Numbered from the stretch's first letter, positions 1 to 8,521 are shown. The stretch is DNA of 64,000 bases from CAIZGX01 sp044354975 (GCA_044354975.1 JBIKZA010000003.1:1-64000), one strand, 5' to 3'. Numbers and translations are program-made. Notes: generated by a model from the sequence alone, not told the origin.

Positions 1-264
1 TTTACGCCAGAACAAGATGGGTTGAATGAAATCTTCTTGCCGGTCATTAACGGTGCGAATCCTTCAACTTACCACTTCATGATTTTCGATCGTTGGGGAA
101 CACTAATCTTTGAATCTTTCGACATGGGAGAACCTTGGATTGGCGACATACGTGGAGGAAACGGATTTGCGCAAAACGATACCTATGTTTGGAGATTGGA
201 GGTTCAGCCTTTAGCTGATCGAAGTCTCAAGGTGTTCACTGGATTTGTCACGGTTCTGAGATAA
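1..264 (+). CDS. C-terminal end of a T9SS type B (CHU_C, gliding-motility-associated C-terminal domain) secreted protein, 5' truncated by the window edge
   Basis: The reading frame is open from base 1 and ends at the TAA at 262-264, so about 87 residues of a longer protein are visible. They start with FTPEQDGLNEIF, which matches the FTPNGDGxND signature of the CHU_C domain, followed by FDRWGTLIFES and a closing beta-strand. This domain sits at the extreme C-terminus of proteins sent through the type IX secretion system and acts as the sorting signal. The functional N-terminal part is outside the window, so the protein's role is unknown. It lies 55 nt before a sigma factor gene on the same strand. 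Confidence 0.85.
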   Translation, partial: FTPEQDGLNEIFLPVINGANPSTYHFMIFDRWGTLIFESFDMGEPWIGDIRGGNGFAQNDTYVWRLEVQPLADRSLKVFTGFVTVLR

Positions 265-319
265 TTTATTTCCTGAGGCAACTTTCTGAAACCAATTGTT
301 ATCAATCAAACGATGAAGT

Positions 320-844
320 ATGAGCGATAGCGAATTGGTTTCAGAATGTCTCAAGGGAAAATCGTCCGCGCAAAGGACCCTTTTTCAATTGCATTCTGGA
401 AAAATGTTCGCAGTCTGTCTGCGCTACATGGGTAATACCATGGAAGCAGAAGAAGTATTGCAAGAAAGCTTCATTAAAGTTTTTGAAAAGCTAAATCAAT
501 GGAAGGGCGACGGTCCTTTGGGCGGTTGGATTCGAACCATTGTTGTGAATACCTCGTTAACACGAATAAAAAACAACAAGAAGTTTCGATTAGATAAAGA
601 CATTGATGAAGCAGTATCACTCTCCGACAACGGTGAAGATCAATTGGAAGCCTTGCAGGCTGCCGATTTGATGACGTTAATTGCGCAAATGCCCGATGGG
701 TATAAGACCGTATTTAACTTGTTTGTTGTGGAAGGATATGGACACAAAGAAATTGCCGACCTGTTGGGAATTTCAGAGAGCACTTCAAAAACACAATTTT
801 TAAAAGCGAAAAACTGGTTAGTGAAAAGAATAAATGAGCAATAA
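320..844 (+). CDS. RNA polymerase sigma factor, sigma-70 family (ECF type)
   Basis: This is a 174-residue sigma factor of extracytoplasmic-function size. Region 2 spans roughly residues 20-90, with the core-binding and -10 recognition helices (MEAEEVLQESFIKVFEKL, then GGWIRTIVVN). Region 4 spans about residues 115-170, with a helix-turn-helix (GYGHKEIADLLGISESTSKTQ). Region 3 and region 1.1 are absent, as expected for ECF factors. The end overlaps the next gene by 11 nt, the arrangement typical of a sigma factor and its membrane-bound anti-sigma partner, so the two are probably co-translated. The regulon cannot be read from the sequence. The neighbouring genes suggest an envelope or secretion stress role, which is inference. 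Confidence 0.93.
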   Translation: MSDSELVSECLKGKSSAQRTLFQLHSGKMFAVCLRYMGNTMEAEEVLQESFIKVFEKLNQWKGDGPLGGWIRTIVVNTSLTRIKNNKKFRLDKDIDEAVSLSDNGEDQLEALQAADLMTLIAQMPDGYKTVFNLFVVEGYGHKEIADLLGISESTSKTQFLKAKNWLVKRINEQ

Positions 845-1856
845 GTGGAACAATATCATTCGTGAAAAGCTAGAATCCCATGAGGTTTCAGCAGATCATT
901 TATGGAATAACATTTCACAAAATATTCCTCAACCTTCTTCTTCTTTTTGGAAGCCTTGGATGACAACTGCTGCCATTGGAACTGCAGCAATTGCAACTTC
1001 CGCAATTATTTATTTCAACTCGCCGAAATCACTTCAACCAATTGCTCAGACAACTGAGCAGAAGATGGAAGAGGTGAAGTTGGATACAACTTCAATCACA
1101 AGTCAGAATGTTGATGCCTCTGGAACATCTGAGATTCCTCAGATTCAGATTGTATTGGGGGGTATTCCTGACGACATCATATCTGGTTATGTTTGGGAGT
1201 TTCCCGAACCAGATTCGATTAAAGCCGCAGAAACATCTGCAAGGAAAAATTCAGAGATTGTTGCAATTATTCATGAGTCGTCGATTTCTAATACTCCTGA
1301 AAACAGCCAAGTAACTGTAAAAGCAGAAAAGGAGCCCCTTACAAATTCATTTACTGCTGTTGTTTCGAATTCTGAAAGCTTAAGATACTTCTTCTTCGGT
1401 GCCGCTGAAAACGCTGACTCGTATGCATGGAATTTCGGAGATGGATTCGACGGACAAGGCCAATCAATTGCGCACGAGTTCACTGAAGAGGGAAGTTACA
1501 CCGTGAAGTATTTGGTTTCAAGAGGTGAGGAAGTTATGGTTGAAGAAAAAACCATTGAGGTATATCGCCCAGCGAAACTTTCTCCGGTTACTGCGTTCGC
1601 TCCGGGATTCGATGGGAAGAACGATGTGTTCGATGTGTTTTACAATGCCCGAAACGTTAGTGAGGCTGTGGATTTTAAAATCACAGATGTAAACGGAAGA
1701 TTGGTTTATCAATCAGGCGGACAATCAGTTTGGGATGGAAAAAATCTCAACGGAGAGTTATGCCAACCGGCTTATTACTATTGGGTGCTCGAATTCAAAG
1801 ACCGTCAAGGCAACTTGAAATCTCAAACAGGTTCTATTCGCGTCTTCGCCGAATAA
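834..1856 (+). CDS. Putative membrane-anchored anti-sigma factor with PKD and T9SS type B-like (CHU_C) periplasmic domains
   Basis: A protein of 340 residues. Residues 1-42 are a short hydrophilic, probably cytoplasmic, segment (KWNNIIREKLESHE). A single hydrophobic helix at about 43-62 (TTAAIGTAAIATSAIIYF) would cross the inner membrane. A low-complexity stretch follows, then a PKD-like domain at about 180-240 (SYAWNFGDGFDGQG), and a C-terminal CHU_C-like domain at about 250-340 (AFAPGFDGKNDVFDVF, then TDVNGRLVYQSGG). Position, overlap with the sigma gene and topology fit an anti-sigma factor, but no known anti-sigma zinc motif is visible. A CHU_C domain normally marks a protein for T9SS export, so finding it tethered to the inner membrane is odd. 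It may act as a sensing domain. Family assignment is sure; function is inference. Confidence 0.75.
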   Translation: MSNKWNNIIREKLESHEVSADHLWNNISQNIPQPSSSFWKPWMTTAAIGTAAIATSAIIYFNSPKSLQPIAQTTEQKMEEVKLDTTSITSQNVDASGTSEIPQIQIVLGGIPDDIISGYVWEFPEPDSIKAAETSARKNSEIVAIIHESSISNTPENSQVTVKAEKEPLTNSFTAVVSNSESLRYFFFGAAENADSYAWNFGDGFDGQGQSIAHEFTEEGSYTVKYLVSRGEEVMVEEKTIEVYRPAKLSPVTAFAPGFDGKNDVFDVFYNARNVSEAVDFKITDVNGRLVYQSGGQSVWDGKNLNGELCQPAYYYWVLEFKDRQGNLKSQTGSIRVFAE

Positions 1857-1897
1857 GAGACTTATAAACATCGGCCCTTGTTGTCAATTCTTCTTCG

Positions 1898-1905
1898 CAT
1901 TTTTG
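1898..1905 (+). promoter_or_regulatory. Candidate -7 box of radA
   Basis: CATTTTTG departs from TAnnTTTG only at the first base and ends 4 nt before the radA ATG at 1910. The same 4-nt spacing is seen at several other genes in this window. No clear -33 TTG stands out. Confidence 0.4.
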
Positions 1906-1909
1906 GGGA

Positions 1910-3259
1910 ATGGCAAAGACTAAAACTTCTTTTTTCTGTCAAAGTTGTGGTGCACAAAGCCCCAAGTGGCTTGGCAAATGCACTGCTTGCAACGAATGGA
2001 ATACAATCGTTGAAGAGGTCGTAAACAGAGAGTCGAACACTTCGAAAATTCGTATCAAACCCAACGCACAACCGAAATCCATTTCAGATATTGAAATCGA
2101 AGAGCGCAAACGTTTTCCCTTAATCGACGGTGAATTGAATCGTGTGTTAGGCGGAGGAATAGTTCCAGGTTCGCTCATTCTCTTTGGCGGTGAGCCGGGT
2201 ATAGGAAAGTCAACGTTGCTTTTGCAAATGGCCCTTCAACAATTAAACTTCACTGTCTTGTATGTATCGGGAGAAGAAAGCGAAGAGCAAATTCAAATGC
2301 GGGCGCAGCGTCTAGGGTTCGACAACCCGCGCTGTATGGTCTTAATGGAAACTTCCGTAGATCAAATCCTTCATCATTTGAATGAAATGAAACCGAACAT
2401 TGTGGTTATCGATTCCATTCAAACCCTTCAAAGTGAAAGCGTGGAAAGCGCGCCAGGCAGTGTTTCTCAAGTGCGCGAATGCACCCTTCAATTGATGAAG
2501 TATGCGAAGGAAACGCACACACCTATTTTTCTTATCGGACACATTACGAAAGAGGGAAGTCTTGCGGGTCCAAAAGTGTTGGAACACATGGTTGATACTG
2601 TTTTGCAGTTTGAAGGAGATCGTCACCACATCTATCGCATTTTACGTTGTCACAAAAACCGTTTCGGTTCAACCCATGAATTGGGTATTTATGAAATGCT
2701 AGGTTCCGGATTGAAGGCCGTGGAAAATCCGAGCGATATTCTTATCGATTCAAGTACGGAGCATCTCAGCGGCTCGGCCATTGCGGCCGCTATGGAAGGT
2801 GCACGACCCATGATGATGGAGATACAAGCCCTTGTGAGCACGGCAGTGTATGGAACTCCTCAACGCAGCACCACAGGATTCGATTTGCGAAGATTGAATA
2901 TGTTACTTGCTGTACTTGAAAAACGTTGCGGATTCCGCTTGGGAATGAAAGACGTGTTTTTGAATATAGCGGGCGGAATCAAAATCGAGGATCCCGCTTT
3001 GGATCTTGCGGTTATTTCTGCGATTCTTTCAAGCAACGAAGACATTGCCATTACGCGAAAGGCTTGTTTCTGTGGGGAAGTAGGATTGAGTGGAGAGATC
3101 CGTCCCGTTTCAAGATTAGATCAACGCATTCAAGAAGCAGCGAAATTGGGATTCGAAAAAATATACGTTTCTTCCTTCAATAAAATCCAAGCTAACGCTG
3201 CAATTCAAGTTATTAAAGTTGGAAAAGTAGAGGAACTCTTTTCAGAAATATTCGCATAA
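1910..3259 (+). CDS. radA: DNA repair protein RadA
   Basis: RadA is a RecA-like ATPase that promotes branch migration during recombinational repair and acts on DNA in the cytoplasm. The 449 residues match the family length. A zinc finger is formed by Cys10, Cys13, Cys24 and Cys27. The Walker A motif GGEPGIGKS lies at 93-101. The diagnostic KNRFG motif appears in CHKNRFGSTHELG near residue 249. The C-terminal third is the Lon-protease-like domain (EDPALDLAVISAI). It starts at ATG 1910, four bases after a -7-like box, and is probably transcribed alone, because a strong terminator follows directly at its stop codon. Confidence 0.97.
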   Translation: MAKTKTSFFCQSCGAQSPKWLGKCTACNEWNTIVEEVVNRESNTSKIRIKPNAQPKSISDIEIEERKRFPLIDGELNRVLGGGIVPGSLILFGGEPGIGKSTLLLQMALQQLNFTVLYVSGEESEEQIQMRAQRLGFDNPRCMVLMETSVDQILHHLNEMKPNIVVIDSIQTLQSESVESAPGSVSQVRECTLQLMKYAKETHTPIFLIGHITKEGSLAGPKVLEHMVDTVLQFEGDRHHIYRILRCHKNRFGSTHELGIYEMLGSGLKAVENPSDILIDSSTEHLSGSAIAAAMEGARPMMMEIQALVSTAVYGTPQRSTTGFDLRRLNMLLAVLEKRCGFRLGMKDVFLNIAGGIKIEDPALDLAVISAILSSNEDIAITRKACFCGEVGLSGEIRPVSRLDQRIQEAAKLGFEKIYVSSFNKIQANAAIQVIKVGKVEELFSEIFA

Positions 3260-3289
3260 AAAAAAGCCTCACCGAAGTGAGGCTTTTTT
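3260..3289. terminator. Bidirectional intrinsic terminator between radA and the bacilliredoxin gene
   Basis: The stem GCCTCAC/GTGAGGC with loop CGAA is flanked by A and T tracts, so it can end transcription from both convergent genes. Confidence 0.9.
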
Positions 3290-3300
3290 CAAAAAAAATC

Positions 3301-3714
3301 TTAACAAAACTCTTCGAACATCCCGTTCAAGTGCGCTGCAATCATATCAGCCGTGCGACCTTCAATGTGGTGCCGCTCAATCATGTGCTGCAATGTTCCG
3401 TTTTTGAACAACGCAATACACGGAGAAGATGGAGGATACGGTAACATGAATTTTCTTACCATGTCAACAGCATCTTTGTCTACGCCGGCAAATGATGAAA
3501 TCATTTTCGTTGGCTTTTTTCCATCGGCTTGAACAGCTTTTTTTACACCTGGACGCATGCTTCCTGCAGCACATCCGCACACTGAATTTAAAACCATTAG
3601 AACGGTTCCTTCAGTATTAATGGCGTTGGTTACAAGGTCAGCAGTTGTAGTTTCTTCAAAGCCAATATTTGATAATTCAGCACGCATAGGTGCTACTAAT
3701 TCTGGTGGGTACAT
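3301..3714 (-). CDS. BrxA/BrxB family bacilliredoxin
   Basis: A 137-residue thioredoxin-fold protein of the YphP/YqiW family (DUF1094). The family reduces mixed disulfides between proteins and bacillithiol in the cytoplasm. The characteristic CGC active site is Cys46-Gly-Cys48 in VLNSVCGCAAGSMRPG, and the conserved FMLPYPPSSPCIALF and ERHHIEGR stretches follow. It lies 55 nt downstream of selD on the same strand but has its own likely -7 box (TAACTTTG at 3730-3737), so it may be transcribed both alone and with the operon. Whether this organism makes bacillithiol cannot be told from the window. The terminator shared with radA lies just downstream. Confidence 0.93.
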   Translation of the reverse strand: MYPPELVAPMRAELSNIGFEETTTADLVTNAINTEGTVLMVLNSVCGCAAGSMRPGVKKAVQADGKKPTKMISSFAGVDKDAVDMVRKFMLPYPPSSPCIALFKNGTLQHMIERHHIEGRTADMIAAHLNGMFEEFC

Positions 3715-3729
3715 AATTTATCTTTTTTG

Positions 3730-3737
3730 CAAAGTTA
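3730..3737 (-). promoter_or_regulatory. Candidate -7 box of the bacilliredoxin gene
   Basis: On the minus strand this reads TAACTTTG, an exact TAnnTTTG match, 15 nt before the ATG. Several TTG triplets lie upstream but none at an ideal distance. Confidence 0.5.
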
Positions 3738-3769
3738 CATCAAACCAACAATCAATCATGTGACGTTGT

Positions 3770-4798
3770 TCAGACTACTTCAACACAAATTTCTTTTGCT
3801 TCTTGAAGTCTTCCAATAACGGTAAGCATTTCATTGTGAAGTGCACAAACTGATTTCATTTCATTCAATGAATTTTCATGAAACGTAACAAGCAGACCGC
3901 CCGATGTTTGCGGGTCGCAGAGCACTAGCAATTGCTCGCCGTTCAACGGACTAATTTTGGGTTGAATGTTTTGAAAATTCTTTGTTGTGATATCTGGAAA
4001 GACGAATTGCGCAGCAGATCTTTTTGCCGAATCTAAAATTGGAATGTCTAAGTAGTTCAGCACTGCACTGCAAGCACTCGCTTCACACAACTCAATCAAA
4101 TGTCCAGCTAATCCGAATCCTGTTATATCGGTCATAGCATGAACGCCTTCCACCTTCGCGAATTCAGCGCCAATAGTATTCACGTGTTTCATGTGTCGAA
4201 TGAATTCTGCCTTTTCTTCTTCCGACAACAAACCCCGCTTTCCCGCGGTAGATGCGATTCCTAGACCAAGTGGTTTGGTTAACGCGATAAGGTCGCCAAC
4301 TTTTCCACCGTTATTCTGCTTCAAATTTTTAATGGGCGCAATGCCGTTCACCGACAATCCAAAGAACGGTTCCGGACTTTCAACACTGTGTCCGCCTGCA
4401 ATTTGAATGCCCACCCTTGCACACGTTTCTTTCGCTCCGCGCATAACTTCTCCTGCAATTTCAGCAGGTAATTTTTCCAAAGGCCATCCTAAAATAGCCA
4501 ACGCCATAATGGGCTTTCCGCCCATGGCGTAAATGTCTGAAAGTGCATTGGCTGCCGCTATACAACCGAAGTCGTAGGCGTCGTCTACCATGGGCATGAA
4601 GAAGTCGGTGGTTGAAAGCAACGCATCCGTTTCATTCAAGGCATAAGCTGCAGCATCGTCGTTGTTTCCATTTCCAATCAACAGATTTAAATCGACTTGT
4701 GAAGCGCCGCAATGAGCAAGTATTTTAGACAGTTCAGCTGGAGCAATCTTGCATCCGCATCCAGATGCTTTGCTGAATTGTGTTAAAAGATAATTCAT
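3770..4798 (-). CDS. selD: Selenide, water dikinase (selenophosphate synthetase)
   Basis: SelD makes selenophosphate from selenide and ATP, the selenium donor for tRNA selenation and selenocysteine synthesis. The 342 residues match the family. The N-terminal catalytic loop is ASGCGCKIAP with Cys14 and Lys17, the counterparts of Cys17 and Lys20 in Escherichia coli SelD; the catalytic residue is Cys, not Sec. Conserved features follow: STTDFFMPMVDDAYDFG, DIYAMGGKP, GGHSVESPEPFFGL, TDITGFGLAGHL and CDPQTSGGLL. The start overlaps the end of selU by 4 nt (ATGA), so the two genes are translationally coupled. No selA, selB or tRNA-Sec is visible here, so the evident use of its product is in SelU. 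Confidence 0.97.
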   Translation of the reverse strand: MNYLLTQFSKASGCGCKIAPAELSKILAHCGASQVDLNLLIGNGNNDDAAAYALNETDALLSTTDFFMPMVDDAYDFGCIAAANALSDIYAMGGKPIMALAILGWPLEKLPAEIAGEVMRGAKETCARVGIQIAGGHSVESPEPFFGLSVNGIAPIKNLKQNNGGKVGDLIALTKPLGLGIASTAGKRGLLSEEEKAEFIRHMKHVNTIGAEFAKVEGVHAMTDITGFGLAGHLIELCEASACSAVLNYLDIPILDSAKRSAAQFVFPDITTKNFQNIQPKISPLNGEQLLVLCDPQTSGGLLVTFHENSLNEMKSVCALHNEMLTVIGRLQEAKEICVEVV

Positions 4799-5826
4799 GA
4801 CAAGAGTATTTTTTTCACTGCAATGATTTCTGCAGGCGTTGTGTTTTCAGTTATGGGAACTTGAATGGTTTTCGGTTGAATCGCTTGTTTCAAACGCCCC
4901 TGTTCATAGGCCTTGTCGTAGTAATGCATGAGTAATGTCAACCATTCGGTTTTATCACCATTCTCAAGCGCTTCAATGGATTTTTTGTTGGCTTCAAGTC
5001 CCATGCGCTTGGTAAGCAATTGCGTTTTTTCAATGAGTTCGTCGCTTGGAAAACAGCCGTAGTTTTCCATTAAAAAATCAAATCTATTTTCGAAGGTTGG
5101 TTGAATTTCAACTCGAGGAGCAATGACGATTTTGTCGAACAGAGGATCTGGTATTCTTACTTTTCCAATGAGCCGACTCTCGTTTTCGTACCAAACGGGT
5201 TGGTCTTTTTTCAATTCGAAAAATAAAGCGTGTGCTAGTTTATTTTCGAAGTGTTCTTGCGTGGGTTGTGCGAGTTGCCCAAGAGCGCCGAAGGCAGAGC
5301 CTTTGTGATGAGCGAGTCCTTCTAAATCAATGACTGCTTCACCTAATTCATGCAGACCGAATAAACGTTCGGTTTTTTGTGAGCCGGTTTTTCCTGACAT
5401 GACAATCAGCTGATGTGGTCGAGTGAATTTCTCTAAACACCAATTGCGGTAGCGCTTGTAGCCGTCTTTCAATCTTAGAACTTCTATACCTTCTTTCGAA
5501 AGTAGATCGCTAAAAATTTGACTTCGCATTCCACCACGCGCGCAGTAAACCACAATCTTATTTTCTTTGACGTGTTTTTTGGCTTCTGCAATGAGCTGTT
5601 CAAACAACGGAGACACGAGTTTGTATCCCAGTTCTTCGGCGGAATCTTTTCCTTCTTGTTTGTACGATGTTCCTACGAGAATGCGGTGTTCGTTGTTGAG
5701 AATGGGAATATTTATGGAGCCAATAACATGTCCATCTTCGAACTCACCTTCACTTCGAACATCAATCCAATTCAATTCAGAGAATGGAAGTTCGTTGTCT
5801 TCTAACGGAAAGAGGGTGTGACTCAT
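4795..5826 (-). CDS. selU: tRNA 2-selenouridine synthase
   Basis: SelU (also called MnmH or YbbB) replaces the sulfur of 2-thiouridine in the wobble position of Lys, Glu and Gln tRNAs with selenium, using selenophosphate and passing through a geranylated intermediate. The 343 residues hold an N-terminal rhodanese domain (about 1-130) with catalytic Cys95 in VYCARGGMRS, and a C-terminal P-loop domain (about 140-343). The P-loop at 145-152 reads GKTGSQKT, where family members usually have GxTGSGKT; this Gly-to-Gln change is unusual. DLEGLAHHKGSAFG and QPTQEHFENKLA are conserved. It overlaps both neighbours by ATGA, forming rnr-selU-selD. Confidence 0.95.
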   Translation of the reverse strand: MSHTLFPLEDNELPFSELNWIDVRSEGEFEDGHVIGSINIPILNNEHRILVGTSYKQEGKDSAEELGYKLVSPLFEQLIAEAKKHVKENKIVVYCARGGMRSQIFSDLLSKEGIEVLRLKDGYKRYRNWCLEKFTRPHQLIVMSGKTGSQKTERLFGLHELGEAVIDLEGLAHHKGSAFGALGQLAQPTQEHFENKLAHALFFELKKDQPVWYENESRLIGKVRIPDPLFDKIVIAPRVEIQPTFENRFDFLMENYGCFPSDELIEKTQLLTKRMGLEANKKSIEALENGDKTEWLTLLMHYYDKAYEQGRLKQAIQPKTIQVPITENTTPAEIIAVKKILLS

Positions 5827-7952
5827 TTGTCGACTAAAATGTAATCAAGGGTACGTTGATCAATGTTTCCATCTACCACAAGAATTTTAATTTGGTCGCC
5901 CAATCTAAATTCGTACTTGCGCTTCAGTCCGCGCACCACATACTCTTCAGGAGAGAAGGTATATTGGTCGCCAGTCATGGTGTCCAGTGGAATAAGTCCT
6001 TCGCATCGTGTTTCGTTCACCTCCGCATACATACCCCAGTTTGCCAAACCTGAAATAGTGGCTTCGAAAATTTGACCTTTGCGTTCAAGCATGTATTCAA
6101 CTTGCTTGTACTTGATACTTGCGCGTTCCGCTTCAGCAGCGCGTTTCTCCATAGCTGAAGAGTGCCTGCAATGAAGGGCATATTCGTTTTCATTCACCGG
6201 ATTTCCTTGATCGAGATAATGCTGCAAAAGTCTATGCACCATCACGTCTGGGAATCTTCGAATGGGTGAAGTGAAGTGTGTATAGTAATCGAAAGCCAGT
6301 CCGAAGTGACCAATGTTCTGTGTGCTGTATTCCGCTTTCGCCATGCTGCGAACAGCCATGGTTCGCACAGAGCCCTCTTCGGGTTGTCCGTCTACCAGCT
6401 GAATAATACTTTTGATGACGCCCTGTTCTTCCGAAGGATTTGTTTTCGGAAGTTTGTATCCCAGGTGTTTCAAAAAAGTTTTCAATGAAGCAATTTTTTC
6501 CGGACTTGGTTCGTCGTGTATGCGATAAACGAATGGAAGTGTAATCCCGTTTTTCGGATGACCGATGAAGTAAGCAACCTCGCGATTTGCAAGCAACATG
6601 AAGTCTTCAATCAACTGATTCGAATCTTTCATTTTCTTAATGAAAACGCCAACAGGCTTTCCTTTTTCATCGAGTTGAAATTTCACTTCTTCCGAATTGA
6701 AATCAATGCTTCCTGCAGCGTAGCGCTTGGCACGAAGTTTTTTAGCGAGCTGATCGAGGTGAAGAATTTCATCTGCGAAATCTCCGCCTTTTCCTTCAAT
6801 GCGTTCTTGTGCTTCTTCGTACGTGAATCTTCTGTCGGAGTGAATGACGGTGCGTCCGAACCAATGGTTCACGACATCTGCTTGTTCGTTTATTTCGAAA
6901 ATAGCACTGAAGCAAAGCTTGTCTTCATTCGGACGAAGTGAGCAAAGGAAGTTTGAAAGCTTCTCAGGAAGCATAGGAATGGTGCGGTCTACCAAATAAA
7001 TACTGGTAGCTCGAAGCGTAGCTTCTTTGTCTATGAGTGAATTCGGTTGAACGTAATGACTCACGTCTGCAATGTGCACACCGACTTCTAAATTTCCGTT
7101 TTCCAATTTGTGATACGAAAGCGCATCATCGAAATCTTTCGCGTCGAAAGGATCAATGGTGAAGGTTGGAATGCCGCGCATGTCGCGACGTTTCGCAATT
7201 TCTTCTTTCGATATTTCTGCAGGAATAGCTTCTGCTTCCAGGTGAACACTTTCAGGAAATTCTGTTGGAAGGTCGAACTCTAAAATAATGGCGTTCATTT
7301 CCACCAAATGCGAGCCCGGCTGCCCGAGCACTTGCGTCACTTTTCCGATTGGCTTGTGCTCGGGGTTATCCCACGAGATCATTTCAACCGCCACTTTATC
7401 GTTTTGAATAGCACCGTTCAATTCATCTTTCGGAATGAAAAAATCGACGTGTATTTTTTTATCAGAAGGAAGTAAGAAGGCGTGTTCCTTGTAACGCTCA
7501 ATTGTTCCAACGTATAATTTTTTTCTGCGTTCAACAACTCGTACAATTTTTCCTGAAGGTCTTCGCTTGCGAGGAATCAACTGAAGTTCAACAAGGTCTC
7601 CGTTCAACGCAAATCCGGTTCTTCCTTTTTCAATTTCTACGTCGTCTTCAATTCCCGGAACGGTTACGTATCCTTTTCCGTACCGATTGATTTCAATGGT
7701 TCCTTGAACCAAATTTTTCGGAGCGTCTTTCAATATAAATTTCCCACGTTCCACTTCTTGAAGTGTTCCGCTTTGTGCTTCTTCCTGAAGTATTTCGTAG
7801 ATGAGTGTGCGAACGCCAGCATCTGCAATTCCGAGGGCTGCGCTCACTTGTTTGTGATTCACAGCGGTTTCCGGAGCGCGTTCAAAGAGGTCAATGACTT
7901 CCTTTCTTAAGTCGCGTTTAAAATTCCCGAATTTGTTTTTTTTCTTTACCAT
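5823..7952 (-). CDS. rnr: Ribonuclease R (RNB/RNase II family 3'-5' exoribonuclease)
   Basis: RNase R degrades structured RNA processively from the 3' end. With the start at 7952 (MVKKKNKFGN) the protein has 709 residues; an in-frame ATG at 7976 would add eight residues but lies only one base after a -7-like CATTTTTG, so the inner start is preferred. Order of parts: winged-helix region (residues 10-70), cold-shock/OB domains (about 80-240), RNB catalytic domain with the acidic site in TFTIDPFDAKDFDDALS, and a C-terminal S1 domain (GQIFEATISGLANWGMYAEV). It is the first gene of the rnr-selU-selD operon and its stop codon overlaps the selU start by 4 nt. Confidence 0.96.
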   Translation of the reverse strand: MVKKKNKFGNFKRDLRKEVIDLFERAPETAVNHKQVSAALGIADAGVRTLIYEILQEEAQSGTLQEVERGKFILKDAPKNLVQGTIEINRYGKGYVTVPGIEDDVEIEKGRTGFALNGDLVELQLIPRKRRPSGKIVRVVERRKKLYVGTIERYKEHAFLLPSDKKIHVDFFIPKDELNGAIQNDKVAVEMISWDNPEHKPIGKVTQVLGQPGSHLVEMNAIILEFDLPTEFPESVHLEAEAIPAEISKEEIAKRRDMRGIPTFTIDPFDAKDFDDALSYHKLENGNLEVGVHIADVSHYVQPNSLIDKEATLRATSIYLVDRTIPMLPEKLSNFLCSLRPNEDKLCFSAIFEINEQADVVNHWFGRTVIHSDRRFTYEEAQERIEGKGGDFADEILHLDQLAKKLRAKRYAAGSIDFNSEEVKFQLDEKGKPVGVFIKKMKDSNQLIEDFMLLANREVAYFIGHPKNGITLPFVYRIHDEPSPEKIASLKTFLKHLGYKLPKTNPSEEQGVIKSIIQLVDGQPEEGSVRTMAVRSMAKAEYSTQNIGHFGLAFDYYTHFTSPIRRFPDVMVHRLLQHYLDQGNPVNENEYALHCRHSSAMEKRAAEAERASIKYKQVEYMLERKGQIFEATISGLANWGMYAEVNETRCEGLIPLDTMTGDQYTFSPEEYVVRGLKRKYEFRLGDQIKILVVDGNIDQRTLDYILVDK

Positions 7953-8005
7953 AATATTCTTCCGAAAGGTAACCATTCAAAAATGAAGTTGTGGGTATTT
8001 CCTGT

Positions 8006-8013
8006 TATTTTTG
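8006..8013 (+). promoter_or_regulatory. -7 promoter box of the GNAT gene, predicting a leaderless mRNA
   Basis: TATTTTTG fits TAnnTTTG exactly. The four bases GAAT separate it from the ATG at 8018, so the expected transcription start falls on or next to the start codon. Confidence 0.6.
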
Positions 8014-8017
8014 GAAT

Positions 8018-8521
8018 ATGAATAACTCAACGTATGACATGCGCTTGTTGGAACGCGATGAATTGAATGTGGTGAAGGCATTGGCATACGACATTTGGCC
8101 TCGAGTGTATGATTACATGATTTCTTCAGAGCAAATCAATTATATGCTTTCGTTGATGTATGATTTAGATCAATTGAAACAACAGTGGTTGGAAGGGGTG
8201 AAGTTTGTTTTGTTGGAGGTGGAAGGTATTCCTCAAGGATTTGCTGCATTCGAGGAAAAAGAGAATTTGGTCTTTCTTCACAAATTGTATTTGCGTCCGG
8301 AAATGCAGGGCAAGGGCTTCGGAAAAAAAATGCTTCAAGTTGCGATCGACTATGCAATAGATTCGAAGAAACCGAGCCTAGAGCTCACTGTTAATCGCAA
8401 CAACAAATCGCTTGACTTTTATTTAGGTAACGGATTTGTGATTAAAGAAGAAAAAGATTTCGACATCGGAGGCGGATATTTCATGAACGACTTCATCCTC
8501 TCCCTCCCCCTCATCGCATAG
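8018..8521 (+). CDS. GNAT family N-acetyltransferase
   Basis: A protein of 167 residues with one GNAT fold. The acetyl-CoA pyrophosphate-binding loop is visible in LYLRPEMQGKGFGKKML (Q-x-x-G-x-G pattern), followed by LELTVNRNNKSLDFYLGNGF, the usual N-x-x-x-x-x-F-Y-x-x-x-G-F segment of motif B. The substrate cannot be inferred. The ATG at 8018 is preferred to the in-frame upstream ATG at 7991, because a promoter -7 box ends at 8013, after that upstream codon. The gene is divergent from rnr and appears to be a single transcription unit. Confidence 0.88.
   Translation: MNNSTYDMRLLERDELNVVKALAYDIWPRVYDYMISSEQINYMLSLMYDLDQLKQQWLEGVKFVLLEVEGIPQGFAAFEEKENLVFLHKLYLRPEMQGKGFGKKMLQVAIDYAIDSKKPSLELTVNRNNKSLDFYLGNGFVIKEEKDFDIGGGYFMNDFILSLPLIA

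Noticed and set aside
4795..4798. Possible frameshift between selU and selD
   Set aside because: The ATGA overlap is a normal coupled stop/start; both proteins are complete.
3770..4798. Selenocysteine codon in selD
   Set aside because: The catalytic position is Cys14 (TGC read on the minus strand), so no UGA recoding is needed.
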